This document shows positions 11,341-22,573 of a DNA stretch of 64,000 nt, piece after piece; the stretch's first letter is position 1; each line of letters begins with the position of its first letter. The stretch covers positions 21,063,675 to 21,127,674 of the forward strand of contig NC_058046.1 of NCBI RefSeq assembly GCF_020085105.1. The letters are read 5' to 3'. Source of the stretch: Siniperca chuatsi. Taxonomy: Eukaryota; Chordata; Actinopteri; Centrarchiformes; Sinipercidae. Position numbers and translations under genes: made by a program. The notes under the pieces were generated by a model. That model was not told where the DNA came from, did no database searches, and saw nothing but the letters and a program-made list of their open reading frames with translations.

Positions 11341-11703
11341 TTAAAGGTCCAATGTGTAACATTTAGGAGGAGCTATTGTCAGAAATGGAATATAATATTC
11401 ATAAGTATGTTTTCATTAGAGTATAATCACCTGAAAATAAGAATTGTTGTTTTCATTACCTTTGAATAAGCCCTTTCTACAGAGGGAGCGGGTCTCCTTC
11501 TACAGAGGTCGCCATGTTTCATGGTCATGTTTCTACAGTAGCCCAGAACGGACAAACCAATAACTTGCTCTAGAAAGGGCATTTCGCGACCGTACATTCT
11601 CCTACACGCTAGGAAGGGGAGGGTGATGCGAGTGGTATTCAAATGGTTGCAAACTGTAATTTCGCCACTAGATGGCACTAAATCCTACACACTGGACCTT
11701 TAA
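11341..11703. mobile_element. TTAA-flanked MITE carrying a CTCF-type motif
   Basis: The 363-bp unit has 18-bp inverted ends with one mismatch: TTAAAGGTCCAATGTGTA at the left and the complement of TTAAAGGTCCAGTGTGTA at the right. TTAA at both outer edges suggests piggyBac-like target choice. It is non-coding and matches a MITE family that I recognise as abundant in teleosts. Near the right end, CCACTAGATGGCAC at 11665-11678 fits the CTCF core consensus at all 14 positions. Confidence 0.8.
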
Positions 11704-12854
11704 ATCTTTCATTGGAGAAACATGCTTAAATTTAGTTTATCACACAGTCTAAATCTAGTTTATAAGATTACTTTTCTGTCTTCTTTGATGAACCATTTTG
11801 GATTACTGTATGGACTTACATGGATTCACAATGAATCAATTACCAGGTGGGTAGCAACACAAAAACAAGTTGCTGAAACTTTGGGAAGCATCATGGACTT
11901 GTTCTCAGTTTTATATCATTGTAAATTGAAAATCTTTGGGGTTTTGGACTGCTGGTTGGACAAAACAAGAACAATTTGAAATTACTTTGGGTTGTAATCG
12001 TAAAGAAATAATTGGCAAATTAATCGATAATGAAAATAATCTTTAGTTACAATCCTAAATACATTGTGACAGTGGTTCCTTTCACCTGCCTCCTTATATC
12101 CTTAAAACCAGATGTTTCGGTGTTGGTTACTGTACTTCAGATTATGTTCCTGTTCCTAGTAAACCACAGTGCCACTTCACTTTGACTTGAAAGAGGACCC
12201 AGACTCACATGTTGAGGCATCTCATAGCAGCATTTTAGCGCCAAACAAGTTTAAGTGCCAGTGTGTTTACCTGCCCGCATTAACTGAGTGTCCAACACTC
12301 CAGAGTTCAAATACATTTCCACAAGTTCCTTGGTGTGAGTGCATGCTGAACTCATAGGCTGTGCTATGTTTTGGACACCGCTGCATCTGTGATTCCTTTT
12401 AGCCCTCCAGCCCTGGGACAGTAAATCTATCAACACTGTTCCTTCCTAAACCGAGTTTAAATGGAGATGGATATGCCCTCTGTGCTGATTCACCAGAGTA
12501 CCGCACTTTGTTTTCTTGTTTACTTTGATGCTCTGACAGTGCATTGCTATGGATGCGAGGAGCACCTGCTGAATGTAAAATAAGAAGGTGGTGACTGAAA
12601 AAGTGGTGTTGGGAAAACGTGACCAATTACATAAGAGACCCCTGCAGCTAAAATAGAAAGGCAGGGTATTAACATGGTGATCACTGTGGTCTGAATCTGA
12701 TACTGGTCAGGGCTGGACACCACTGTCTCTGCCTCACTCTTTCTCTTTCTGTCTCACAAACACACACATATCCTCCCTGATTGGACCAAGGGCGCTGTTA
12801 AGTGTGTGTGTGTACGTGCGTGAGTGTGCAACTGTAAAGGATAGGCGTTATCTG

Positions 12855-12914
<60 letters not shown>

Positions 12915-14147
12915 AAGAAAAAGAGTGATTGCTGCTCTCCAAGCACACTGGCACCAAGACTTTCCACTTTGAGTCAGCTGTCAAAACAACACTCATATAA
13001 ATAGAGGGAGAATTAGCTGGCATGACAGTGATTATAACAGCAAATACACAAATTCAACACACACATATGCAAACAACACACACACACAAAGGCAGATCCT
13101 CTTTTGACTGTGAATTTGACAATCACTCAAGCTAATTATTGTGCAGTGTTGAAATATCAGGAATATTATTAAGACAGTTGAGGAATAATGTGAAGAAAGT
13201 ATATACATACACACAAATCAAGAGCATGTCACCACTTCCCTACTAAAGATAGTCAGCTCAGGAGATAATAAATATGGATGGATCTGTTCCTCTGTCTTGT
13301 TCTCATGCTCTATAGCTACATGGGGCATTTGGGGTAACCCAGACAGCTGATATTGGTGGCTGTCCAGACACGAACATACACAGGAGCAGGCTTCCTCAAA
13401 CTCAAGTATGGCTTTAAGTCAATGATAGTTGGCAGCAGCGACACTGACAGACCCAGTGGCCATTTTACACACAGATTAATCAGGAATTTGTTACTTTGCA
13501 ATCCAGAAACCAGATGCTGGTCATTTACAGTGTGTGAAGCTCAGGACTTTTACTTTGATATTGAGAACCAAAGTTTATGGAAACCATAAACTAATTTAAT
13601 CACCCATATCCGTGTCTCTGGCTTTATTACATCCTTTCACTCTCCCACATATGCTAATATCTGTTGACCTGGAAGGGCCAAAATGGGGTGTCACTGACCT
13701 TTAGTGAAAGTCTCATTTAAAGGGGAATACCACTCTGTTTTAGCTTAAGAATGTACATGAGGCATCAGGTAGCCTGCATTTCAGAGAAATTTTGTGTACT
13801 TCAACCACTTTCTTCCAAAAGAAGAATGTTTTCAACTGTGCTCCTAATCTGTAATGGTCCAGCAGAAATGCAAGATTGCAAGATTTTTAAATAATTAAAG
13901 TTTGGTGAGCAGAAAATGCACTAATTTCCCCAACAACCCTGTCCTAATCCCTTTATGTATATACTTTATTCTAAATTGAGGTAGGTTGTGGGAACTTTGG
14001 AATGATGCCATCAAAACTAAACTTTTTTTTATGAATATTGTGGTCCACTTGTGGTTTAACTTTTGTTAGATTGTTGTTTCCTCACAATAAATGTAATATG
14101 AGTTTTGTTTTTATGTCACCTGTGCATGTGATTTTATATAGATTGTC
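11704..14147. other. Intergenic with a (GT)n tract
   Basis: No gene recognised. It holds a long (GT)n microsatellite (listed separately) and a smaller CA-rich stretch near 13057-13090. Open frames over these tracts are artefacts. Confidence 0.4.
12854..12911. repeat. (GT)n microsatellite
   Basis: About 28 uninterrupted GT units, followed by an A/G-rich stretch. A likely length-polymorphic marker. Confidence 0.95.
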
Positions 14148-14157
14148 ACTGCAATGA

Positions 14158-14810
14158 TAGCGTAGAAAAGGTTTCAGTCATAGTCATCTGGACACTGTTT
14201 TCAGAATCAAGACGTTTCAGCTCCCATCCAGAAGTCATTCTCAATTGTGAAAAAATGGAACGGAAACTGGAAATTTAAGCTACTCTGTGTTACATAAGCC
14301 CTGCCCTCAGGAAGGAATCTGCCTGAGTATCTGTTAATAGCTAGTTTCACCTGAAAATGACCTAATAGTTTCCAAGATGGCCCAGTAATCAGTAATCAGG
14401 CCTATTGTTTTCTGGCTGCACCTACTTCATCACTGTTAAGTACCTGATTAGCATGTGATTGGCGTGACCAAGGTGATAATACACTGTGATAGACTTTGGG
14501 CAGATTGAATCTCAAACCACTACAACTTAGAACAGAAATGGTGGTCTGAGTTGTAGTAGAAGTAGAGAGAAGAGTTGGTTTGAACGGGGCATCAAGGAAG
14601 CCATTTTTGTGAAAAAAGAGAACCCCTCTTTGAACAGAAATGGTGGTTGAGATTCAATCTGCCCAAAGTCTACCATTTTTTCACAATTGAGAATGACTTC
14701 CGGATGGGAGCCGAAACGTCTTGATTCTAAAAAACAGTGTCCAGATGACTACGACTGAAACCTTTTCTACGATAGAACACTCCTGGACGAATGAGGGACT
14801 ACACCGTCTT
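14158..14810. mobile_element. Penelope-like (Neptune type) insertion in inverted arrangement
   Basis: The insertion contains an inverted copy of the Penelope-like 3' region (14158-14525; the complement of 4690-5060), followed by a forward copy (about 14564-14800). The forward part starts with 28 codons (14564-14647, stop at 14648) that include WFERGIKEAIFVKKENPSLN, the end of a GIY-YIG endonuclease domain. After the stop, the forward arm has lost most of the UTR centre and resumes at GAGAATGACTTCCGG (about 14690). The direct repeat ACTGCAATGA at 14148-14157 and 14811-14820 brackets the whole structure, so it went in as one event. Inverted and direct partial copies are a known habit of Penelope-like elements. 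Confidence 0.75.
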
Positions 14811-14820
14811 ACTGCAATGA

Positions 14821-17800
14821 GAGCTTACTCAGTAAACTCCAGCTTAGTTCCTGTAGACACAGGTTAGGGTTGCAGACATACAGTAATAAATAACTTAATA
14901 TGACCTTCACATACAAGAAGCAGTTTTATTACCATTTACTGTACATATCTGCTGTTTGGCAGGCAAGGTGAGAGGCAGGTATCACTCAACAAACATGAGA
15001 AGATAAATATCAAAGTCTGAGCTTGCTGCCTTATCACGATCACTTATCACATTCTGCTACACAAGCTCGTGTTTAGTTATTTATCTCTGACCGATGGAAA
15101 GAATGCGTTTTTCTCGTTCAGAATGCATCTTGTACAACAACAATTCCTCTTGATCAGTCTAAATGTTTGGCTGTGCCCACATTTGTTGCCAGTGCCAAAC
15201 CATCTGCCACAAAGCAGCACTGACTCATCAGGCCTGCCTACGCTCTTCTGAGAATCCACAATTTCCGCAAGGTACCTGCTTTTCTATCTAATCACTATGT
15301 ACTGTGCCTTCCCCAGTACTTCACTGTGGCTCTGCAATCAAACACAGACCTGCGTATGTGGCTGCAAAGTGTTGCAGATAAAAGAGCAGTCATAGCCAGA
15401 ACTGCAGCCTTGCAGTGTGAATACACAATGTTAGATTTTTGTCAACACTCATACACATTTCGTAATTTATGGAACAAGGTTTGGTTATATATTCTATCCT
15501 AATCCCGTGCCTTGTCTAGTATTGTCTAGTTTGCCTGTTTAACAATTATGTCATGCCTCCAGTGCCCAGACACATAATGACTTGCATGTGTGAAAATGTA
15601 CACACAGTCTCTCTCTCTCTCTCTGTCCTGGCTCCCATCAGCAGTTGATAATTTACACAAAGAGCACAGACAGTGTTTGCTCTGGGACAGACAGGAACAG
15701 ATCCAGTGTCCAGAGGATAAACTACATGCTCCAAACTGCTGGAGTCTATTATTCATGACCACACTAATACTGCTGATTCATCAATCCAAGCCTCAACATC
15801 TCCCTCTCTCTTCGTCCTCTTCTCTTAATTTAGCTTTAGTGTTCTCTTTTTTCAATATCTACATGCAAACACAGATAGACACAGATTGTGCTTTAAAGGG
15901 GAACTGCAACGATTTTACAAATCAAAGTTTGTTTACAGGTCTTGTGAAGTATAACTACATATGTGGAAAAAGTTGTATAAAGCCTTTCTGGGTGTGTGTG
16001 GAGTTAGAAAGAAGTGGGCTTTCCAGATCTATGGAGTCCGCTCCAAGTCTCTGCTTGAGGCTAGGAGCTCAAGGCTGCATTAGCTGCTACTAGCATAACC
16101 TGAATCTCCGACCAAACTGTTGGCGGTCGAGTTGCATGGTGGGTAATGTGGGCGCCAGGTTTTGACAAGCAAGAAGAATGTGTGTGAATAAAAAAGACGA
16201 TATCTCTGGTTCTGCTGCATTGATTTTGAACCTTTTATTTTTGTGTGTCCAACAATATGGGAGTGCCATGCCAAATCGATGGAGTACTTTTTTGATAACA
16301 AATGGACTTGTTGCTGTTGCTGTTGCTGCGGGAAAATTACATTTAGAAACTGTAATATGTAACAATAAGTGTGTAGGTGTACAATTTAAGTGTTTTGGTA
16401 TATAATAGGAATGGACTTTTCAAAGAATCTGGTGTAGGTTAACAAAAATCTTTCTAATTATTAGATCCACGGATTATTTAGACTCATTTTGTTATATTAA
16501 AAAGAAAAGGTGCAGTCAGTGACGAGTCTAATGAGGACTTGGACTCAAGCTTGACCACAGATACAACATATTGTCAAAACTGCATCCATCTTCTCAGGTT
16601 TTCTGGCCATAGTGAGAACACCAGGCCTTCTACATCCAGACTTTGGTGTTTGACGTGACATCTCACACAGGGAGGTTTTCTTCAATCATTTACTATAATC
16701 AAGGGCAGCGCACTAAATTATACCATTGATTGGCATTGTCTTGCATGTATGTTTGCGTGGGTTTGTTTTCTGTTGCTCCCACATGGTGCACAGAGAGTCA
16801 GAGAGATGGTCATGGGCAAAGGGAGGGGGATAAACAAGAGTTGATCTGCCCACATGCCAGACTGAAAGTAGAAATCCCAGTTTGCCCATCAAAGCTCCTG
16901 TCAGTCAAAGCACTTCACAATGCTTCAGTTGTTTCTGTTGGACCTTTTCTCTCTGTGGCTAATGCCTGATGTTTAGGCACCTCAGAAGTCCTTAAGACAT
17001 GAAAATCCTTTAGGCACGAAAATGCAGAAACCTCTAAAGGCTCCTCCAAAAACAGCAGAGACAGACAAAATAAATGGATAAAACCCGTAATAGTCTCCTT
17101 CTTTCCTGCTGTGTAGAGGCATCTTTAAGATGTGAACTTTCTCTCTGTGAAAAAGGCACTTGCTCTGACTGCAGTGTTATCCCTCCTAATAAAACACCAG
17201 GGATAGGGTGACACCAGCAGCCTTGGACTTTAGAGTGGCCGGTCTGCTCATTAAACCACACACACTTGCATGTACCAGAGCACACCCTGTGAACCCTGAG
17301 TGGCACATATGCAATCAACTCCTCTCTAAGGCCCCACAGGTCATGTCTGTAACTTTAGCACTTCTCTCTCCCTCTCCCTTTCTCTCGCACACACACACAC
17401 ACACACACACAGAAACACACACACACAGAAACACAAAGAAGGGCATAAAGTTAACTGTGGTCAGTGAAAGAGCTGCATGGAAAAACTCCCACTAACAACC
17501 CCTAGGCTCCATGTGAGCTTTCATTCACTTTCCTTTAGTTAATGCTTAGCTGCTGCTCATTATTTAACAGATGCCACAGCATTTTACTGTAATATGATTT
17601 ACTTGAAGTCATGGACTGTACTTACAGCAGATTTTAGCTTTACAAACACTTTCACATGACATTGCTTCACTGTTTTGTTCAGAGTGATTTGGGGACAGTT
17701 GCACTCCTGTGGTTGTTAATTTACTGTAAGGAAAGAACTAGTTTCAGGAAGCTCGGTTCACTGCTGAATTATTTGTCCAGGTATACAATCTCACAACTGT

Positions 17801-18094
17801 TGTTCTCAGAGCATTTCTTACAACACGCTGAGCTAATTTAGTAACAAGGATTACCAGTTTTCTTTTACAGTCTTACAAGGACCATCAAAAGTCAACTTTA
17901 AAGACAATGTGTAGGCAGCATTACATGAACTTGGAGCCTATACAGACAGCACACAAGACAAAAGTAAATCCTCTTGGGTTACCACATATTTTGAAATGAA
18001 AATTTCAAAGAATTTCAAAGACATTTTGCCATTTGCTTGCGCACAGTTAAGAGTCTAGGCCTTTCAGCATTAACCGCCAGCGAGTTTGAGGACT
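14821..18094. other. Intergenic with simple repeats and a probable interspersed repeat
   Basis: No exon-like signal is recognised. 15893-16400 resembles a common fish non-coding repeat (AAAGGGGAACTGCAACGATT at its left edge), but I could not find its matching right end. A (CA)n tract lies at 17389-17432. The 167-codon open frame at 15590-16093 spans part of this repeat and looks accidental. Confidence 0.4.
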
Positions 18095-18385
18095 AATTCT
18101 AAAGGAATACTTCAACATTTTGGAAAATATGCTTTTTTTCGTACAGAATGTTAGATGAGCTACATAACACTACATAAACCACATCCTGTCGTTTTTGAAC
18201 TTCATTTTTTGTATGGATAACAAACCAGATATAACATGTTAATTAGGGAGCTTTGGAGGTGCTCGTAGGTAGATATTGTTACCTTTGGAGAGAGCCAGGC
18301 TAGCTGTTTCATCTTATTTCCAGTCTTTATATTAAGCTAAGTAATTGTCTCCTGGCTATAGCCTCATATCTACAGTACAGACACA
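18095..18385 (+). repeat. Partial copy of a teleost MITE (AAAGGAATA family)
   Basis: It starts AAAGGAATACTTCAACATTTT and contains the typical later block with AAGCTAAGTAA and CTCCTGGCTATAGCC, both related to the ends of the complete element at 62126-62800. One end is truncated. Confidence 0.5.
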
Positions 18386-19367
18386 GGGACATGTCCAGGA
18401 GACCTGAAATCTGATTGGCCACCCCATTATCCTAAACTATGATTGGCTATCTGCTAGTTTGCTCCAACTGTTTGACGAGTATTTCTGTATGTGCATTGTT
18501 TCCTTGTGTATGTAGCCTATTGTTGGAGGTACAATTTATTTTTGAGGACTTAAAGAATAGTATGGAAGTATGGAAGCTTCTTTTACATTTGTATGGTGCT
18601 ACTCTGTTGTGTTGTGATCAGTAGGTCTATTTATCGTTTAAATAAAAAACACAGGAATGTAAGAAACTGTAAGCTACTGTAATGTTACTAATTAAAGTAG
18701 ATATGAGAAATGGTAAATTAATGCTTTTTCAATGTGTGTGTGTGCACATGTAGCCTACTTCATGCCACCCCTGCAAAAGTCAGTGCCCCACTTATCCTTT
18801 CAGAAGCTTCTTCTTCATTGAGCCTTAAAACACATTTGCTGTTGTGTTGTTTCAACCTCAGCCAGTGCTCAGTAAACAAAAGTTTGTTAGCAGAGGTATT
18901 GCAATCTAAAATGATTCAGTGCTCCATCCGTATATGAAGTATTTGTAAGGCTAAACTCTGACTGTGTGTATCCCATGACAGTAGATGATGCTCTGAGGGG
19001 AGTATGCCTTCAGTCAGAGCTAGAACAGACACACATCTCTGACAGGAGAGGTGACCCACTTGCAACGACTTTATTCTTGTCATTGTATTATTAAATTAGA
19101 TATAGGCTTTTTAAGGAGTAACATCACAGTATTATTTAAGAACAAATTAAAAGCATGGGGGTTTCAATGTAATGTATAAAGTTAACATGGATTTTAAAGA
19201 TAAGTTGTCTTTGAAAACAGAACTGACTCCCTGCACATCCACCTTTCATGGAGACACATAGTACAATTAAGTCAAAATGTTGTATAGATTTGATATTGTC
19301 ATTAAGTAAAATATAGACTTTTATCTGAATTTTACTATACCTCATTTCTAAAATATAGACAAAGAAA
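18386..19367. other. Intergenic, nothing recognised
   Basis: AT-rich sequence without recognisable genes or clear repeats, directly upstream of the RTE insertion. Confidence 0.4.
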
Positions 19368-19389
19368 GAAAGAACAACAGACCCTTATG

Positions 19390-22300
19390 GATTATTTAAA
19401 ATCAAGGCCAGTTACGTCGCCCGGATTGGCGCTACCGGGGCCCCACCCTGGAGCCAGGCCTGGGGTGGGTGCCCGACGGCGAGCGCCTGGTGGCCGGGCC
19501 TTTCCCCACGGGGCCCGGCCGGGCACAGCCCGAAGGAGCGGCGTGGGGCCGTCCTCCCGTGGACCCACCACCCGCAGGAGGATCCTTAAGGGGCGGTGCA
19601 GAGAGATCTGGGCGGCAGTCGAAGGCAGGGGCCGGCGACCAGATCTCCGGACACAGAAACTGGCTCTAGGGACATGGAATGTCACTTCGGCTGGGGAAGG
19701 AGCCTGAGCTTGTGCGGGAGGTTGAGCGTTACCGGCTAGATATAGTCGGCCTCGCCTCCACGCACAGCCTGGGCTCTGGAACCCGTCTCCTCGAGAGGGG
19801 CTGGACGCTCCATTTCTCTGGCGTTGCCCGGCGGGGAGAGGCGGCGGGCTGGTGTGGGCCTGCTCATAGCCCCACAGCTCAGCCGTCACGTGTTGGAGTT
19901 TACCCCAGTGAGCGAGAGGGTCGCGTCCCTCCGCCTCCGGGTGGGGACAGGTCTCTCACTGTTGTGGCGGCCTACGGGCCGAACAGCAGTGCAGAGTACC
20001 AGGCCTTCTTGGAGTCCCTGGGAGGGTACTAGACAGTGCACCACCCGGGGACTCCGTTGTTCTACTGGGGACTTCAACGCCCACGTGGGCAACGCGACAG
20101 TGACACCTGGAGAGGGGTAATCGGAAGGAGCGGCCCCTGATCTGAACCCGAGCGGTGTTCAGTTGTTGGACTTCTGTGCTAGTTACAGTTTGTCCATAAC
20201 TAACACCATGTTCAAGCACAAGGGTGTCCATCAGTGCACGTGGCACCAGGACACCCTAGGCCGGAGGTCGATGATCGACTTTGTTGTCGTATCATCTGAC
20301 CTCGGCCGCGTGTCTTGGACACTCGGGTGAAGAGAGGGGCGGAGCTGTCAACCGATCACCACCTGGTGGTGAGTTGGATCCGCTGGCGGGGAGGAAGCCG
20401 GACAGACTTGGCAGGCCCCCAAGCGTATCGTGAGGGTCTGCTGGGAGCGTCTGGCGGAGCCCTCTGTCAGCAGGGTCTACAACTCACACCTCCGGGAGAG
20501 CTTCTCCCAGATCCGGGGAGGTTGGGGACATTGAGTCCGAGTGGACCATGTTTTCCACCTCCATTGTCGATGCGGCGGCTCGTAGCTGTGGTCGCAAGGT
20601 TTCTGGTGCCCGTCGCGCGGCAATCCCTGAACACGGTGGTGGGCGCCGGAAGTAAGGGATGCCGTCAGGCTGAAGAAGGAGTCCTATCGGGCCTTGTTGG
20701 CTCGTGGGACTCCCGAGGCAGCTGACAGGTACCGGCAGGCTAAGCGTGCTGCAGCCCGCGCGGTCACAGAGGCAAAAACTCAGGACTGGGAGAGGTTCGA
20801 GAGGCCATGGAGGAGGACTATCGGTCGGCCTCAAAGAAATTCTGGCAAACCGTCCGACGGCTCAGGAGGGGGAAGCAGTTCTTCACCAACACCTTATGCG
20901 GTGCGGGTGGAGAGCTGTTGACCTCGACTGGGGATGTTGTCGGACGGTGGAAGGAATACTTTGAGGATCTCCTCAATCCCGCTGTCACGTCTTCCGAAGA
21001 GGAAGCGGAGGCTGGGGACCCGGAGGCGGACTCATCCATCACCCTGGCCGAAGTCACTGAGGTTGTTGGCAAGCTCCTTGGTGGCAAGGCTTCGGGGGTG
21101 GATGAGATCCGTCCTGAGTATCTTAAGTCTCTGGATGTTGTGGGACTGTCTTGGCTGACACGTCTCTGCAACATCGCGTGGCGGTCTGGGACAGTGCCTC
21201 TGGACTGGCAGACCGGGGTGGTGGTCCCTCTGTATAAGAAGGGGACCGGAGGGTGTGTTCCAATCACAGAGGGATCACACTTCTCAGCCTCCCGGTAAGG
21301 TCTATTCCAGGGTACTGGAGAGGAGAATTCGTCCGATAGTCGAACCTCGGATTCAGGAGGAGCAGAGTGGTTTTTCGTCCCCGGTCGTGGAACACTGGAC
21401 CAGCTCTATACTCTCCATCGGGTGCTCAAGGGTTCATGGGAGTTTGCCCAACCAGTCCACATGTGCTTTGTGGATCTGGAGAAGGCATTCGACCGTGTGC
21501 CCCGGGCGCTTTGTGGGGAGTGCTCTGGGAGTATGGGGTCCGGGGCCCTTTGCTAAGGGCTGTCCGGTCCCTGTATAACCGGAGCAGGAGCTGTGTTCGC
21601 ATTGCCGGCAGTAAGTCAGACCTGTTCCCGGTGCATGTTGGACTCCGCCAGGGCTGCCCTTTGTCACCGGTTCTGTTCATAATTTATATGGACAGAATTT
21701 CTAGGCGCAGTCAGGGGCCGGAGGGTGTCGGTTTGGGAACCACAGGATCTCATCTCTGCTGTTTGCAGATGATGTCGTTCTGATGGCTTCTTCAAACCAG
21801 GACCTGCAGCATGCACTGGGACGGTTTGCAGCCGAGTGTGAAGCAGCTGGGATGAGAATCAGCTCTTCCAAATCTGAGGCCATGGTTCTTGACCGGAAAA
21901 AGGTGGTTTGCTCTCTTCGCGTGGGTGGGGAGTCCTTGCCCCAAGTGGAGGAGTTTAAGTATCTCGGGGTCTTGTTCACGAGTGAGGGACGGATGGGCGT
22001 GAGATTGACAGGCGGATCGGTGCAGCGTCTGCAGTGATGCGGGCGCTGTATCGGACCGTTGTGGTAAAGAAGGAGCTGAGTCGAAAGACAAAGCTCTCGA
22101 TTTACCGGTCAATCTCACGCTCCTGCCCTCACCTATGGTCATGAGCTTTGGGTAGTGACCGAAAGGACAAGATCGCGGATACAAGCGGCCGAAATGGGCT
22201 TCCTCCGCCGAGTGGCTGGGCGCTCCCTTAGAGATAGGGTGAGGAGCTCAGTCACACGGGGAGCTCGAGTAGAGCCGCTGCTCCTCCACGTCGAGAGGAG

Positions 22301-22573
22301 CCAGCTGAGGTGGCTAGGGCATCTGATCCGGATGCCTCCTGGACGCCTCCCTCGGGAGGTGTTCTGGGCATGTCCCACCGGGAGGCGGCCCCGGGGAAGA
22401 CCCAGGACACGCTGGAGGGACTATGTCTCTCGGCTGGCCTGGGAACGCCTCGGGATCCCCCCGGAGGAGCTGGAGGAAGTGTCTGGGGCGAAGGAAGTCT
22501 GGGAGTCCCTGCTTAGACTGCTGCCCCCGCGACCCGGCCCCGGATAAGCGGAAGAAGATGGATGGATGGATGG
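19390..22573 (+). mobile_element. Nearly full-length RTE-clade LINE (Rex3/Expander-like), inactivated
   Basis: The GC-rich 3.2-kb insertion stands out from its AT-rich surroundings. In order it shows an APE endonuclease (LGTWNVTSA near 19670, GDFNAHVGN near 20075, STDHHLVVSWIRWRG near 20350), a reverse transcriptase (SGVDEIRPEYLKSLDVVGLS near 21100, VDLEKAFDRVPR near 21480, GLRQGCPLSPVLFIIYMDRI near 21645, FADD at 21762-21773) and a C-terminal region (QAAEMGFLRRVAGRSLRDRV near 22190, RPRTRWRDYVSRLAWERLG near 22400). It ends in a (GATG)n tail at 22557-22572. AGAAAGAACAAC occurs at both edges (19368-19379 and 22574-22585), a target duplication that may extend with a 2-base gap. Several frameshifts and small indels split the ORF, so it is not autonomous, but the FADD box is intact. 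Confidence 0.9.

Noticed and set aside
12754..13023. Open frames encoding poly Thr-His or Cys-Val
   Set aside because: These are translations of the (GT)n microsatellite.
15590..16093. 167-codon open frame, one of the longest in the window
   Set aside because: It crosses a probable interspersed repeat, has no recognisable domain and shows mixed low-complexity composition.
19392..19889. 165-codon minus-strand open frame, GC-rich
   Set aside because: It is the antisense of the RTE element's 5' region; GC-rich sequence has few stops on either strand.
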